DNA from: Butyrivibrio sp. Su6
GTDB lineage: Bacteria > Bacillota > Clostridia > Lachnospirales > Lachnospiraceae
NCBI RefSeq assembly: GCF_900108105.1
Contig: NZ_FNUR01000001.1
Coordinates: forward strand, 434,001 to 498,000
DNA: 64,000 nt
Direction: 5' to 3'
Part shown: positions 23,594 through 32,920 of the stretch, in pieces
How positions within the stretch are numbered: the stretch's first letter is position 1
How the letters are laid out: every line of letters starts with the position of its first letter
Notes under the pieces: model-generated
What the model was told of the DNA's origin: nothing
The model's database searches: none
Seen by the model: only the letters and a program-made list of their open reading frames with translations
Position numbers and translations under genes: made by a program

Positions 23594-26500
23594 TTAACGT
23601 TTCATCTTAAATGCATTATAAAGCTGCTCAACAGCTCCCGGCGAAGTATTACCTATCAGATGACTAAGTCCCATTACACTCATAACAGTGATTGCCATCA
23701 CTTTTGACTGTCCCATAGGATTAAACTCACTGGCACTGAATATGATTGATTGAGCCATTGACATGCCGGTATTTGCTACAAGCTCTGATGTATCTTCATA
23801 TCCCTTGGCTTGGGATATCATACTGATAAGATCTGTTGAAGCAGTCTTTGGATCAGTTTCTTTATTAAACTCATTTAAGAGTTTTGTTTTTCCCACATTT
23901 ATATATCCGTTCCTGATCTTCTCAACTTCTCTCTTTCCTGCATCGGTCTGAGTGTAATATTCCTTAAGCGCATTTTTATCAGTAAGTACTCGTATTGCAA
24001 ACATAGCAAAGGCAAGTCCACAATTGACCGCTTTGGAAATCATGCCATCTGTAAATCCGGATATATCAACAGCAGCACTGATAATCCTTGTCGCAACTTT
24101 TATGGTAGTCATTCCAAGTCCCATTTTCTGCATAGTCTTACTAATATTCATGGAAAGATCCGCCATTCCCTGGTTTTTATCTGCAGCGTTCCTGGCTTTC
24201 TTCAGCTGGCCTTCATCAAGTCTTCCATTTGTTTTAGCATTCTCAAGTTTGCCTTTATCAATAGTCTTAAAGCTTTCACTTTGCTTTTTTGTCTGATCAA
24301 TAGCACTGATATTAGAGGCATAGCTTGCAATGTTCATAACATCATCAGCCGCCTTTTTTACAAGGTTTACACTTCTCATAGCACTATCGATTCGAAGCTG
24401 TGTACTCTTTTTGAAAGCATTTACAACCTTCGTGTATTTAGTTATTTTTTTTGCACTTACTCCAACTCTCCCTGCTATTTTATCGAAGGTTTCAGTCACA
24501 TAGTTATCAACTGCATCTTTCAGCGTTTTAAGCTTATCAGTAGCATTAGGGTCTAACTTACCTTTAAACAGCTTGTCATTGGCAAACTTGTATGCAGCTT
24601 TTTCAACTGAGTATTCCATAAGATAGACAAACTCTCGTACCTTTTTGATAGGTATCTTATTTAGTGCCATATTATGAATTTTTTTAACACTCTCGTAGGT
24701 ATTTTTTACACTATCATAAGTCTCGTACGCGTTTTTAATATCGTCTCTTATATCTCCCTTATTTGAATCCAATACAACGCCCTTTGCGTTTTTCTCGACA
24801 ATATTTTTCATGTCAGGATTCACATGTTTCTTATCTGTCAAAGGTTTCGATTCACCAAAGACTTTATCCAGCAGTAAATACTCATTTGTAAAACTCTTGA
24901 GTTTATCTACTATCGCAGTTACTGAGTTATTTTCAAAAATAATTGAATCGATTTGTTCCTGCAGTTTTATGTAGCACTCAGTGCTATTTTTTTCAAGAGT
25001 TTTGACGTCGTGCCTGACTTCATTCAAATTCTTGCCAAGTTTATTTACTCCGCTTACAACGTAACCTGAATCAGCAAAGCCTATAGCTTTAGATAAACTT
25101 CCCACAGTCTTTATGGTTTTACAAAGATTATCTAATTGCTTGCCGGTAGAATTAATTGGCGAAATGCCTACAGTTTTAGCCGTGGATATACCATTGAAAG
25201 AAATAAGCCTTACCCATTGATTACCTGTCCTATGGAAGTTTCGACGCAAAAATCCATAGTTCATTTTTATTCGGCCATTTTTATAAAGCTCTCCTGCGCC
25301 TCGATAAAGAAGGGCATTTCCTTCAGTAATCTCAAGCTCCTCTGTTGCTCTGTTCACAAAGTTCAGTGCCCTCTTAAAAAGCTTCCAGTCTATGGCAGTA
25401 GATCTTTTCATAAAAAGATTTCGCTCAAAAGAAAAAATATCATTTATATTTTTTTGTTTTGTAAGCCTTACCCTGTCTGAAATCTGCGTTGTGTAAAGAG
25501 CTTCCATAGCCCTGTAGTATTCATCATCATCAAGGGACAAACCAATGTTATCTTCAAGATTTGCTTCAATATACTGATCAATCAGCTTGTCACGGGCAGC
25601 AGGATTCACATAATTCCTGTCTTTTAAATTAAACAGGTTACTTTTGTAATTCTTTTTGGAGATATCGAGAATTCCTCTGTTACAAAGAGCCTTAAAGAAC
25701 AAGACCTTTTGCTGCTCTGTAAGAGAATAATATCCTGCAAGAGCATTATCAATATCTCTTCTGTTTCCATCGCTGTTGTCTTTTTCAGCATGTTCTTTTA
25801 CAAGGTCTTCAAAATTCTGAAGCTTAAAATCGGCTTTATTTGTATATTTTTGCTTTAATTCCTCATTTCTTTCAAATGCCTTTTTATTACCTGCATACTT
25901 TATAAGCTCGCCTTGGTTCTCAAGGGCCTGGATAGCGGTCTTCTTTTCCATGATCTCATCAATAAATTTAAAAGCATTCTCAATGAGCTCCCAGTCCACT
26001 GTTGTATCTCTATTCAAAGACTGTTTCTTAAAGCAGTCTTTTGTCAGGTCTTTTCCACTAAAATTCTTATCATCTCTTAGCTGAAAACTTAGCACAGTTG
26101 TAAAAGCCTTAAAGCAGGATTCACTGTCATCAAAGCCTGCCAGAACATCAGCACTGATATCAGGATCTCCTGATAAAGTTTCCAAAAGAGCATCTCTTTT
26201 ATTTTGATTTACGTATAAAGGCTCCCCATCAGCCTTAATGCAGCTTTTATCAACAGCAGTTCTGTCCTGAAGGATTCGAACAAATATCTTTAGATCACCA
26301 TCACTCATTTCTTTAAAGCGCTTTATGATCTTGTTCATCCTTCTGTTTAGGGCAATTGATTCATCTATAGCGCCTGCCTGCGCAAATCCCACTAATGGAC
26401 CAAGATAAAACTTATCTTTAGAAGCTTTTAATGCTTTTTGCAAAATAGCTGTTTTACTAAGTTTATCCTTTACTGCAAAATCAATAAGCCTTCTCTTTAA

Positions 26501-29500
26501 ATCAGTGACAGTCAAAGTCCTGCCTCTTAAGGCATCAATATAAGTAAGCTGTTTTTTACCAAACTTCGTATATGCACTAAAAACAGAAGCGTAGCTGTCT
26601 GATATACGCTCAACATCCTTTTCGCCATAAATACTCTTTTGTTTTGATATTTTCATAGCAAATTTCATGGCTCTATCATATGCAGCCTCTGAAATCTTCA
26701 AGTCTGATAAACCTACACCTGAAATACCAAAGTCCAAAAGCTTATTCAAAGCATCTCTGTAGTTGATATCAAAATGATATTCCTGTCCGCTTACATATTT
26801 TTCCAGCTCCGCCTGAATTGCGGTAAGCTTTTTGTTCTTTTGCTCCGGTGCCTCAGTAAGAGCCATAGTTCCTTCTGTTCCGAGGCCTATTGCACTACTA
26901 TCAAGGAACATAAGACCAATAGCAAAAAGCTTTTTTTGCTCATCATCAAGAGCATCATACTTATTTGCCTTGCCTTTGAAAAGATAAAGATTTGCTCTGA
27001 TAAGACTTGCAATAGCTTTCTCATCAGCAGTGTCATTTGTAAGGGCTGTCTGCTCCTTCTGTATGAAATCAGAACCAGAGACTGCTTTTGACTGTGAATA
27101 GAGATTATTTCTGTATTCTTTTTTTCTGAATAATTCCAGTTTGTTTTTCCAAAATTCAGCACTGAACTCGTGATTACTGCTTAGTTCACCTACAACATCT
27201 TCCATGAAATACTGTCGAAGCGAGAACATAAGCCTGTCAACATAGCTCTGTGGCAGACTAAAATTATTATTTTGCATAGCCGGATCAGAGCTCTCTTTAT
27301 ATATGTCAATAAAACCAGGCCGAATAACCTCCATTACTTTCTTCCAATAATCAATGTAGGCTGCGCTCTTATCAATGATTTCTCCAATATGCTTCGAATT
27401 CTCTTCAAGATCAGCATCTGTTCCTTTTACTGTCTTGTTATTCTCATCACGCCCACCAATTCCTGTAATGAGCATAGTTCTGAGATTCTTTCGAATCTCA
27501 TCTATTTCCTGCTGCAATGATGGATCTTCAGATTCTTTTTCCTCAAGTTTTATGAGTTTTTTGTAATTATCCCTGAAAATCTTTAATTCCTTACTCTTTC
27601 TTATTTCCTGAGTTTTAAGATTTTCCGGCTTATCAAACCATTTATTTATAAGATCCGAGTTACCATAACATTTTACGATAAACATCAGAACTTCTTCTTC
27701 GCCCATTCCCTTATCATTCACCTGATCAGTCTTTAGCAGATCATACAATCTTTTCATAACAAGGGCATGGTTAAAAAGAACTTCTGAATTTCCATAGGTA
27801 TCTGTAATACCAGGAATAATCCCGCCTGCAGCACCTCTCTCTATAAGCGCGTCCTTAAGAACCTGTGGGAGGTCAAGCTCATCACAGTACTTGTCCACTC
27901 TTCCGCGCATTTTATCAATACGAGACTCATCAATAGTAATTGCCTTTTGTCCCTTACCGGTAACTCTTACAAGAGTCTTTCCCTGTCTTATCTCATTCAA
28001 TACGTAATCATTGATCTTTAGGAATTTCAGTCTCTCAAGTCTTCCATTTTCTTTCTTGGTACTGATATCTTCTATAGCTTCTTGATCGTTATCAACTACT
28101 TCATAATCCATGAAAGTCTTGATGTTATTTAAAATTTCAGCTTCGTTTGGTGTACTTTGTAATCTGTTTTTCAGCTCATCAAATTTTCTGCTCACAAAGT
28201 CCTTACAGGATTTTTTATTTGTAATTTCCTGAAAATCCTCGATTCTTTCGACCTTAGCATATAATTCCTGTATGACAGAAAGTTTTAAAATTCTTGCTTC
28301 ATCGCTCTTTAGTTTTTCTTTTTTAAGCTTTTTATCTATCTGCTTTGAAGTCAGCTTAATTGCACCATTTACGCTGATGCCGCCTTTTGCAGAAAGCTTA
28401 AATAATTTACTCTGAAAATCATCAAGCTGTTTTGCATAAAAATCAGAGTCTCCTTTCAGAGTCCCTTCATAAATTCCTCTTATAAACATGTGGGCATATA
28501 TTTGCCTTGCAGCCCCGGATATTACATATTTTGTTTTTCCTTTATACGCGGAATCGTGTTTACCGGCCTTATTGCATCCCATTAGAAAATCAGACAGCTT
28601 CCCATCCAGAGTATCTTCAATAAAGCTTTTAAAAGATTCCTCTCCTTTCAATAACTCCGCATAAACTTCAGGAATATTGATGATAAAAGGCACAAATTCC
28701 TTATACTTTTCGCCATCATAATTCTCAAGGGCCTTCACACCCTTCTCATATATATCTCTTGCTTCTTTTATCTCTTTTTGATTATCAATATCCTTAATGC
28801 CTGCACCTAGAGCTTTTATCTGTAAAAGAGCTTCTTCAAAACTTATTACTCCAAATCTCTCAATATTTCTTCTTTTAGCTACAAGTCTCGTATCAGGGCT
28901 CATATCATCAGTAATATCTGTAAGACCTGACATGAACCACTTAAATTTTTGATAATATGACTCTAATTCGTTTTCATTAACGCCACCAGACAAAAGAACT
29001 TCTCTTAACTGGTCTTTTCGTTTTTCAAACCTGCTGTTTTCCAGTTTTTCCTGCTCTATCAGATCATCATTTTTGTTCTTGTAGGCCATACTATAGGGGC
29101 GGTATGGAAGATAAGTATTTTTCCCATCTCCCGATAGATGAACCAGAAATTTTTTATCCAGCTTATCTCCCAGATCATCTAAGCGCTTCTGCTCAATATT
29201 TATCTTCTTTAGCATATAAGGAAGCTTGCTCTCATCATCCCAACACTTATTTTCTCTGTATTCTCTAAGAGAATACTTTTTTCCATTATCTTTGCGTGAA
29301 ATAATAGCATATAGCTCAAGCTTAAAATCACCACTTGCAAAAGCGGAATTACTGATTGCCTTTTCTTCGATTTCCGACCATTGACTTTTAGTAAGAAGCC
29401 GCCCTTTTTTCTCCATAAGATTTCTGGCTGCTTCTCTGTTCTTATGTATCCTTTCAGCAATCTTTTTTCCTTCAGTCTTCCAATCAGTATCATCCGCATT

Positions 29501-30937
29501 TAAGAAACTATTTGGTTTATGCTGAGTCAGCGCACCAAGCAAAACATCTCTATAGCTTTCCTCAAGTCCAAAGTCGTCCAAGAGCTTTCGAAGGCGCCTT
29601 TCAACTCTGTACTCATCCGGAGAAACATATTGCAGCATCTCCAAAAAAATGTCTGTCTGGGCAAGGACCTGATCCCTTGTTCCAAACACCCGTAAAGATC
29701 CAAGATGCTCATAGAGTTTTTCTCTCACCCTATCCCTTGTAGCATCAGAGCACCTCTTTTTAAGTTGCTGCTCTATATAATCATCAGTATCTTTCGTATG
29801 ATCTTTAAAAGTGTCAAGCAAGTCCTTAAACTGCTCATCACTTTCTGCCGTTATCATCATCTCCATCGCTGAGTAGCGATAAGCATTTGCTGACTCTTTT
29901 GATATCTTTAGCGCTCCAAATATCACCTCACGTCTTTTATCGTATTTTTCAATAATCTCACTGCTCACTGTCTTATACTTGTCACATATCTCATCAACTT
30001 TTTTTATAAATTCCTGAGGCTTTAAGAAAAAATCCTCTTCATTTGTTTCCATCTCTATATGATCACTTAACTCTTCTCTAACCCAAGGCATACCAAGGGT
30101 AATATCTTTCCTCTTATCAAGGATCAGCGGAAAAGCAATCTTATTTGCAAGAAGACGATTATTTTTATCCTCCAAAAATGCGATTAAATTGTTCTTATCA
30201 TCTTCAGTAGTAAGTTTTTTTCCTTCCACAAGTTTTGAAATATATGCAGTGTAATCATTCAGAGCCCAGTTTTCCAAAGATTTATCAAGTTGCTCCTTAG
30301 GAAGGTTTGAGTCAAGTAATCCTGTTTCTATTAGTTTATTGACATCTGCCGCCAAAGCATTGACTCCATAAGCTTTTTCAGCATCCTCCATTTCTTGCTG
30401 TGTATAGCCATTGCTCTTGTATTCGATCATACGTGCTTCTTTTTCATTGAGAGCACTTGCCTTTTCCTCAACAAGCCTTTCCATCTCATTGAAAATACTC
30501 TTTATTCTGAGGGCAATCTGATACCTTCGATCTCCCTTATCAAACATGTGATATCCGGAATGTGAAAATAAATATCTGTTGACAGCCTCTTTTGATCTAT
30601 AAAACGTGTCAAAGAAAGACGCCCTGGTCTGACCAAGCTCTCTGTCATCATAAACTCCCTTTGAAGCAGCCAGTTTGATCAATTTATCAACTTCATTAGC
30701 CATCAGAGAAAAAGTCTCTGTCTTACTGCCTTTTTCATTTAGCAGTTGATCTCGCAGTTCTGACAGATTCATAAGATCATATTTAGCCTTCTTGGATCCC
30801 TGCTTATTTTTTACAGATGTTGTCTTATTAAAAGAATTAACTACATCCCAGGCCTCATCCTGATGCCTGTTATACAATTCCTCTGTAAGTTCTATATTAA
30901 AAACTTTTCGCTGATCATTTATATATTCGTTAGGCAT
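23594..30937 (-). CDS. Giant uncharacterised intracellular protein, 2447 aa
   Basis: No family recognised. The protein is rich in Lys, Glu, Asp and Leu, mostly helical by eye, and has no signal peptide and no lipobox. Two related blocks of about 200 residues lie in the second half: one ends near residue 1641 with LNRDTTVDWELIENAFKF and the other near 1843 with MKRSTAIDWKLFKRALNF. Their beginnings (DRTAVD near 1551 and NRGILD near 1749) are also alike. The last 200 or so residues change character: hydrophobic helices such as TTIKVATRIISAAVDISG and GLAFAMFAIRVL, and a final region with ITVMSVMGLSHLIG, suggest membrane contact or insertion. The gene lies 58 bp after a GNAT-like gene and ends 55 bp before the folT riboswitch. 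A toxin, effector or scaffold role is possible but not shown. Confidence 0.8.
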   Translation of the reverse strand: MPNEYINDQRKVFNIELTEELYNRHQDEAWDVVNSFNKTTSVKNKQGSKKAKYDLMNLSELRDQLLNEKGSKTETFSLMANEVDKLIKLAASKGVYDDRELGQTRASFFDTFYRSKEAVNRYLFSHSGYHMFDKGDRRYQIALRIKSIFNEMERLVEEKASALNEKEARMIEYKSNGYTQQEMEDAEKAYGVNALAADVNKLIETGLLDSNLPKEQLDKSLENWALNDYTAYISKLVEGKKLTTEDDKNNLIAFLEDKNNRLLANKIAFPLILDKRKDITLGMPWVREELSDHIEMETNEEDFFLKPQEFIKKVDEICDKYKTVSSEIIEKYDKRREVIFGALKISKESANAYRYSAMEMMITAESDEQFKDLLDTFKDHTKDTDDYIEQQLKKRCSDATRDRVREKLYEHLGSLRVFGTRDQVLAQTDIFLEMLQYVSPDEYRVERRLRKLLDDFGLEESYRDVLLGALTQHKPNSFLNADDTDWKTEGKKIAERIHKNREAARNLMEKKGRLLTKSQWSEIEEKAISNSAFASGDFKLELYAIISRKDNGKKYSLREYRENKCWDDESKLPYMLKKINIEQKRLDDLGDKLDKKFLVHLSGDGKNTYLPYRPYSMAYKNKNDDLIEQEKLENSRFEKRKDQLREVLLSGGVNENELESYYQKFKWFMSGLTDITDDMSPDTRLVAKRRNIERFGVISFEEALLQIKALGAGIKDIDNQKEIKEARDIYEKGVKALENYDGEKYKEFVPFIINIPEVYAELLKGEESFKSFIEDTLDGKLSDFLMGCNKAGKHDSAYKGKTKYVISGAARQIYAHMFIRGIYEGTLKGDSDFYAKQLDDFQSKLFKLSAKGGISVNGAIKLTSKQIDKKLKKEKLKSDEARILKLSVIQELYAKVERIEDFQEITNKKSCKDFVSRKFDELKNRLQSTPNEAEILNNIKTFMDYEVVDNDQEAIEDISTKKENGRLERLKFLKINDYVLNEIRQGKTLVRVTGKGQKAITIDESRIDKMRGRVDKYCDELDLPQVLKDALIERGAAGGIIPGITDTYGNSEVLFNHALVMKRLYDLLKTDQVNDKGMGEEEVLMFIVKCYGNSDLINKWFDKPENLKTQEIRKSKELKIFRDNYKKLIKLEEKESEDPSLQQEIDEIRKNLRTMLITGIGGRDENNKTVKGTDADLEENSKHIGEIIDKSAAYIDYWKKVMEVIRPGFIDIYKESSDPAMQNNNFSLPQSYVDRLMFSLRQYFMEDVVGELSSNHEFSAEFWKNKLELFRKKEYRNNLYSQSKAVSGSDFIQKEQTALTNDTADEKAIASLIRANLYLFKGKANKYDALDDEQKKLFAIGLMFLDSSAIGLGTEGTMALTEAPEQKNKKLTAIQAELEKYVSGQEYHFDINYRDALNKLLDFGISGVGLSDLKISEAAYDRAMKFAMKISKQKSIYGEKDVERISDSYASVFSAYTKFGKKQLTYIDALRGRTLTVTDLKRRLIDFAVKDKLSKTAILQKALKASKDKFYLGPLVGFAQAGAIDESIALNRRMNKIIKRFKEMSDGDLKIFVRILQDRTAVDKSCIKADGEPLYVNQNKRDALLETLSGDPDISADVLAGFDDSESCFKAFTTVLSFQLRDDKNFSGKDLTKDCFKKQSLNRDTTVDWELIENAFKFIDEIMEKKTAIQALENQGELIKYAGNKKAFERNEELKQKYTNKADFKLQNFEDLVKEHAEKDNSDGNRRDIDNALAGYYSLTEQQKVLFFKALCNRGILDISKKNYKSNLFNLKDRNYVNPAARDKLIDQYIEANLEDNIGLSLDDDEYYRAMEALYTTQISDRVRLTKQKNINDIFSFERNLFMKRSTAIDWKLFKRALNFVNRATEELEITEGNALLYRGAGELYKNGRIKMNYGFLRRNFHRTGNQWVRLISFNGISTAKTVGISPINSTGKQLDNLCKTIKTVGSLSKAIGFADSGYVVSGVNKLGKNLNEVRHDVKTLEKNSTECYIKLQEQIDSIIFENNSVTAIVDKLKSFTNEYLLLDKVFGESKPLTDKKHVNPDMKNIVEKNAKGVVLDSNKGDIRDDIKNAYETYDSVKNTYESVKKIHNMALNKIPIKKVREFVYLMEYSVEKAAYKFANDKLFKGKLDPNATDKLKTLKDAVDNYVTETFDKIAGRVGVSAKKITKYTKVVNAFKKSTQLRIDSAMRSVNLVKKAADDVMNIASYASNISAIDQTKKQSESFKTIDKGKLENAKTNGRLDEGQLKKARNAADKNQGMADLSMNISKTMQKMGLGMTTIKVATRIISAAVDISGFTDGMISKAVNCGLAFAMFAIRVLTDKNALKEYYTQTDAGKREVEKIRNGYINVGKTKLLNEFNKETDPKTASTDLISMISQAKGYEDTSELVANTGMSMAQSIIFSASEFNPMGQSKVMAITVMSVMGLSHLIGNTSPGAVEQLYNAFKMKR

Positions 30938-30995
30938 TTTTATGTCTCCAAAATTTATATATCCAAAATTATCAAAAAGTTCTTACAGATGCAGA

Positions 30996-31919
30996 TCAAT
31001 ATTCTTCAAAATCTTCATCCCATTCTTCTTCGTTATAAAATCTTGTATCAATCTCTTTGTTTTCCGGAAGCTGCTCTTTTCTCATTCCCTCATATACTTT
31101 TTCGCCTGTTTTTTTAGGAAACAATATCTGACATAAAGAAAGTGATCGGTCATCATGACGATCAATTAGAAACTCCGTTGAAAGATCATATTTAGCCTCT
31201 GCCAATAGAACAGTTTTTTTCATAATATGAATAAGTGTGTTCGGATCCTTATCATGACTGTGAAGAAGGTCCAGCTCTATTTTTCCTGATGGTTTTTCAT
31301 GAACCAGAACTATTGCATATACTTCTTCATCATCCTCGTAATAACAGGAAACATCATTATCAAAATATTCTCTTGGCAGGAATGAAAGGTCATCACATAT
31401 TCCGTGGCTCCCCTCAAATTCAAGTTCTGCGATCATGCTGCAAAAAAATCTGTCTTCTGCCTGAGAAAGAGGTTTTATATTATCGTATTGACCATCGCCG
31501 TGCTTTAAAAGCCTCTTTATGACTTCTGAAAGAGACACACTGATAACAGAACTTTCCTTTTCTTCCAAGGAAAACCCTGCCTTTTTAAGCGCATTTATTT
31601 CAATACCTTCAAGTGTGTTTGGAAGAGAATAATATGAATAGCCACACTCTGCTAAAAGAGCAGATTCCGTATATTCATCCATAAGAACATTAGCGCTTTC
31701 TTCATCCAACGCTTTCATAAATAAAATATGGCTCTTTATATCAAGTTCATCATCACCTTGCTTAAGCTCCCATACTATTCCAGCAGACGGGGCATCTTCC
31801 CACTCTTTAACACAAACAAAACCGCAGGTAAACTCTCTTTCAATGCATTCAGCAATATCAACTGGAATAAAATCCAAATAATCATATACATTTTCCTTAG
31901 TAAGGCCCGTTATCTGCAT
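30996..31919 (-). CDS. Putative GNAT-like protein, 307 aa
   Basis: Family assignment is weak. The first half has an order resembling GNAT acetyltransferases: a helix-strand start (LTKENVYDYLDFIP), FVCVKEWEDAPSAGIVWEL, then a helix and a YYSLPNTLEGIEINALKKAGF segment like the end of a GNAT fold. The second half may be a degenerate second copy (EVYAIVLVHEKPSGKIELDLLHS). No clear acetyl-CoA loop (Q/RxxGxG/A) was found, so it may not be catalytic. The tail is very acidic. The gene lies directly upstream of the giant gene in the same direction, so the two are probably an operon. The gene-free region with the inverted-repeat element lies just upstream. Confidence 0.55.
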   Translation of the reverse strand: MQITGLTKENVYDYLDFIPVDIAECIEREFTCGFVCVKEWEDAPSAGIVWELKQGDDELDIKSHILFMKALDEESANVLMDEYTESALLAECGYSYYSLPNTLEGIEINALKKAGFSLEEKESSVISVSLSEVIKRLLKHGDGQYDNIKPLSQAEDRFFCSMIAELEFEGSHGICDDLSFLPREYFDNDVSCYYEDDEEVYAIVLVHEKPSGKIELDLLHSHDKDPNTLIHIMKKTVLLAEAKYDLSTEFLIDRHDDRSLSLCQILFPKKTGEKVYEGMRKEQLPENKEIDTRFYNEEEWDEDFEEY

Positions 31920-32376
31920 GAATACTCTCCTTTTTCCATTTCATTATCAAAAAAATATGCCGACTACTGGAACAAGTAATAATACGCATAGTAACTCATA
32001 ATCATTATACTTTGTAATGCGATTATACATCACCGCTATATGGTTAATTTTTTCTTAATAAAGAATAAAGAAACGAAGTGATACTTTCTATATGCGTAAG
32101 TAATTGACTACGTACGCCACCATTGACTGAGCCTGAGGAGAACGCCCTGACCAAAGAGCCGACGGTGAGGATGATGGGAACAGTAGATATCTCGCACCGT
32201 CGGATTCAGCATTGTAGCGTTTTCCTCAGCCCCCGTCAACGGCAAGCACCTTCGGTGTGGCTAGTTTAAAGTGCCTCGCGCTCTGAATCCAGGAACAGTA
32301 GGGGTGGCTACTTTCAAGGATGTGCATGGCTATATGCTTGCCGCTCCCTATGTAATGAGAGCAGGGATGCTGTTTT

Positions 32377-32513
32377 GGGCATATAGTGCTTTTGAAAGCT
32401 TCCAGCCACCTCTGATTTTTACTATTTTGGGCATATAGCAGCTTTTTGCGAGGACAGCCACCCCTCATGAAGTTCAAATGGGCATATAGGCCGATTTCAA
32501 GACTCGGGCCACC
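32377..32513 (+). repeat. Three forward copies of a 34-base module
   Basis: Each copy is GGGCATATAG, exactly 18 variable bases, GCCACC: 32377-32410, 32429-32462 and 32480-32513. Spacing between copies is 18 and 17 bases. The variable part has little sequence in common between copies, but two of the three hold a short inverted repeat. The conserved ends TGGGC and GCCA can pair with one bulge. Confidence 0.85.
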
Positions 32514-32522
32514 CGTTAAAAA

Positions 32523-32670
32523 GGTGGCTGTGGCGGATAATTACCGTATATGCCCAATCGCCTGTGATAAAAAACATGGTGAGGGGTGGCTGCAAGCCTG
32601 GAATCAGGCTATGAGCCCAAAAAAGATTTTATTACGGGTGGCCAATCTAGTGAAAACTAGCTATATGCCC
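32523..32670 (-). repeat. Three reverse copies of the same module
   Basis: On the minus strand: 32523-32555 (17 variable bases, end GGGCATATAC), 32585-32618 (18, GGGCTCATAG) and 32637-32670 (18, GGGCATATAG). All end in GCCACC. Their variable parts form small hairpins such as CCTG-ATTC-CAGG and CTAG...CTAG. A looser seventh copy with 21 variable bases lies at 32303-32339. Confidence 0.82.
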
Positions 32671-32807
32671 AAAGTAATACAGTTTAGAAATCGACGGTGC
32701 GAGATATCTACCGTTCCCATCATCCTCACCGTCGGCAGGGCTGGTAGAGCGTTTTCCTCAGGTTCAGTCAATGGTGGCGTACCCAGCCAATATATTTCTT
32801 TTACATA

Positions 32808-32860
32808 TAAAAACCGCCAAGATAGACAGGCAAATACACCTGTCTATTTTGACGGTTATC
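32808..32860 (-). terminator. Terminator after the Nudix gene, copy 1 of a duplicated hairpin
   Basis: An 18-base arm, ACCGCCAAGATAGACAGG (32813-32830), pairs with 32839-32856 around a 9-base region; minus-strand transcription then meets a T-run. The hairpin and its flank ATAAGAGATGGATA recur almost identically at 38689-38752. Confidence 0.82.
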
Positions 32861-32920
32861 CATCTCTTATTATAATTGTTTTTTATTGTATCTCTCTTAC
32901 ATACTTATTTTTCTCTGATT

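Larger units (their letters stand above)
32103..32791. mobile_element. Non-coding inverted-repeat element with hairpin-module array
   Basis: Two inverted arms of about 100 bp (32103-32208 and 32686-32791) match at roughly 85-90% by eye. From the outside inwards both carry GTACGCCACCATTGACTGA, then CCTGAGGA and an internal hairpin CGACGGTG...CACCGTCG with a conserved 27-nt loop. Between the arms are seven short modules: GGGCATATAG (or a variant), about 18 variable bases, GCCACC. Three read on the plus strand (32377, 32429, 32480) and four on the minus strand (32303, 32523, 32585, 32637). No transposase lies in it and no target duplication is obvious. MITE-like mobility in trans, a structured RNA or a folded-DNA recombination array are all possible. 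Confidence 0.7.
31920..32920. other. Gene-free kilobase around an inverted-repeat element
   Basis: No credible coding sequence. Short open frames here run through the repeated hairpin modules and have no ribosome binding sites. The stretch holds the inverted-repeat element (32103-32791), the terminator of the Nudix gene (32808-32860) and the upstream region of the GNAT-like gene. Confidence 0.7.

Noticed and set aside
32226-32477. Small minus-strand gene inside the inverted-repeat element
   Set aside because: The frame runs through the hairpin modules and one terminal motif, has no ribosome binding site, and its sequence is explained by the non-coding repeats.
32377-32670. CRISPR array or integron attC array proper
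   Set aside because: Centres of 17-21 bases are too short for spacers and the orientation flips; ends lack the attC GTTRRRY core and no integrase is nearby. An attC-like principle is kept only as a hypothesis.
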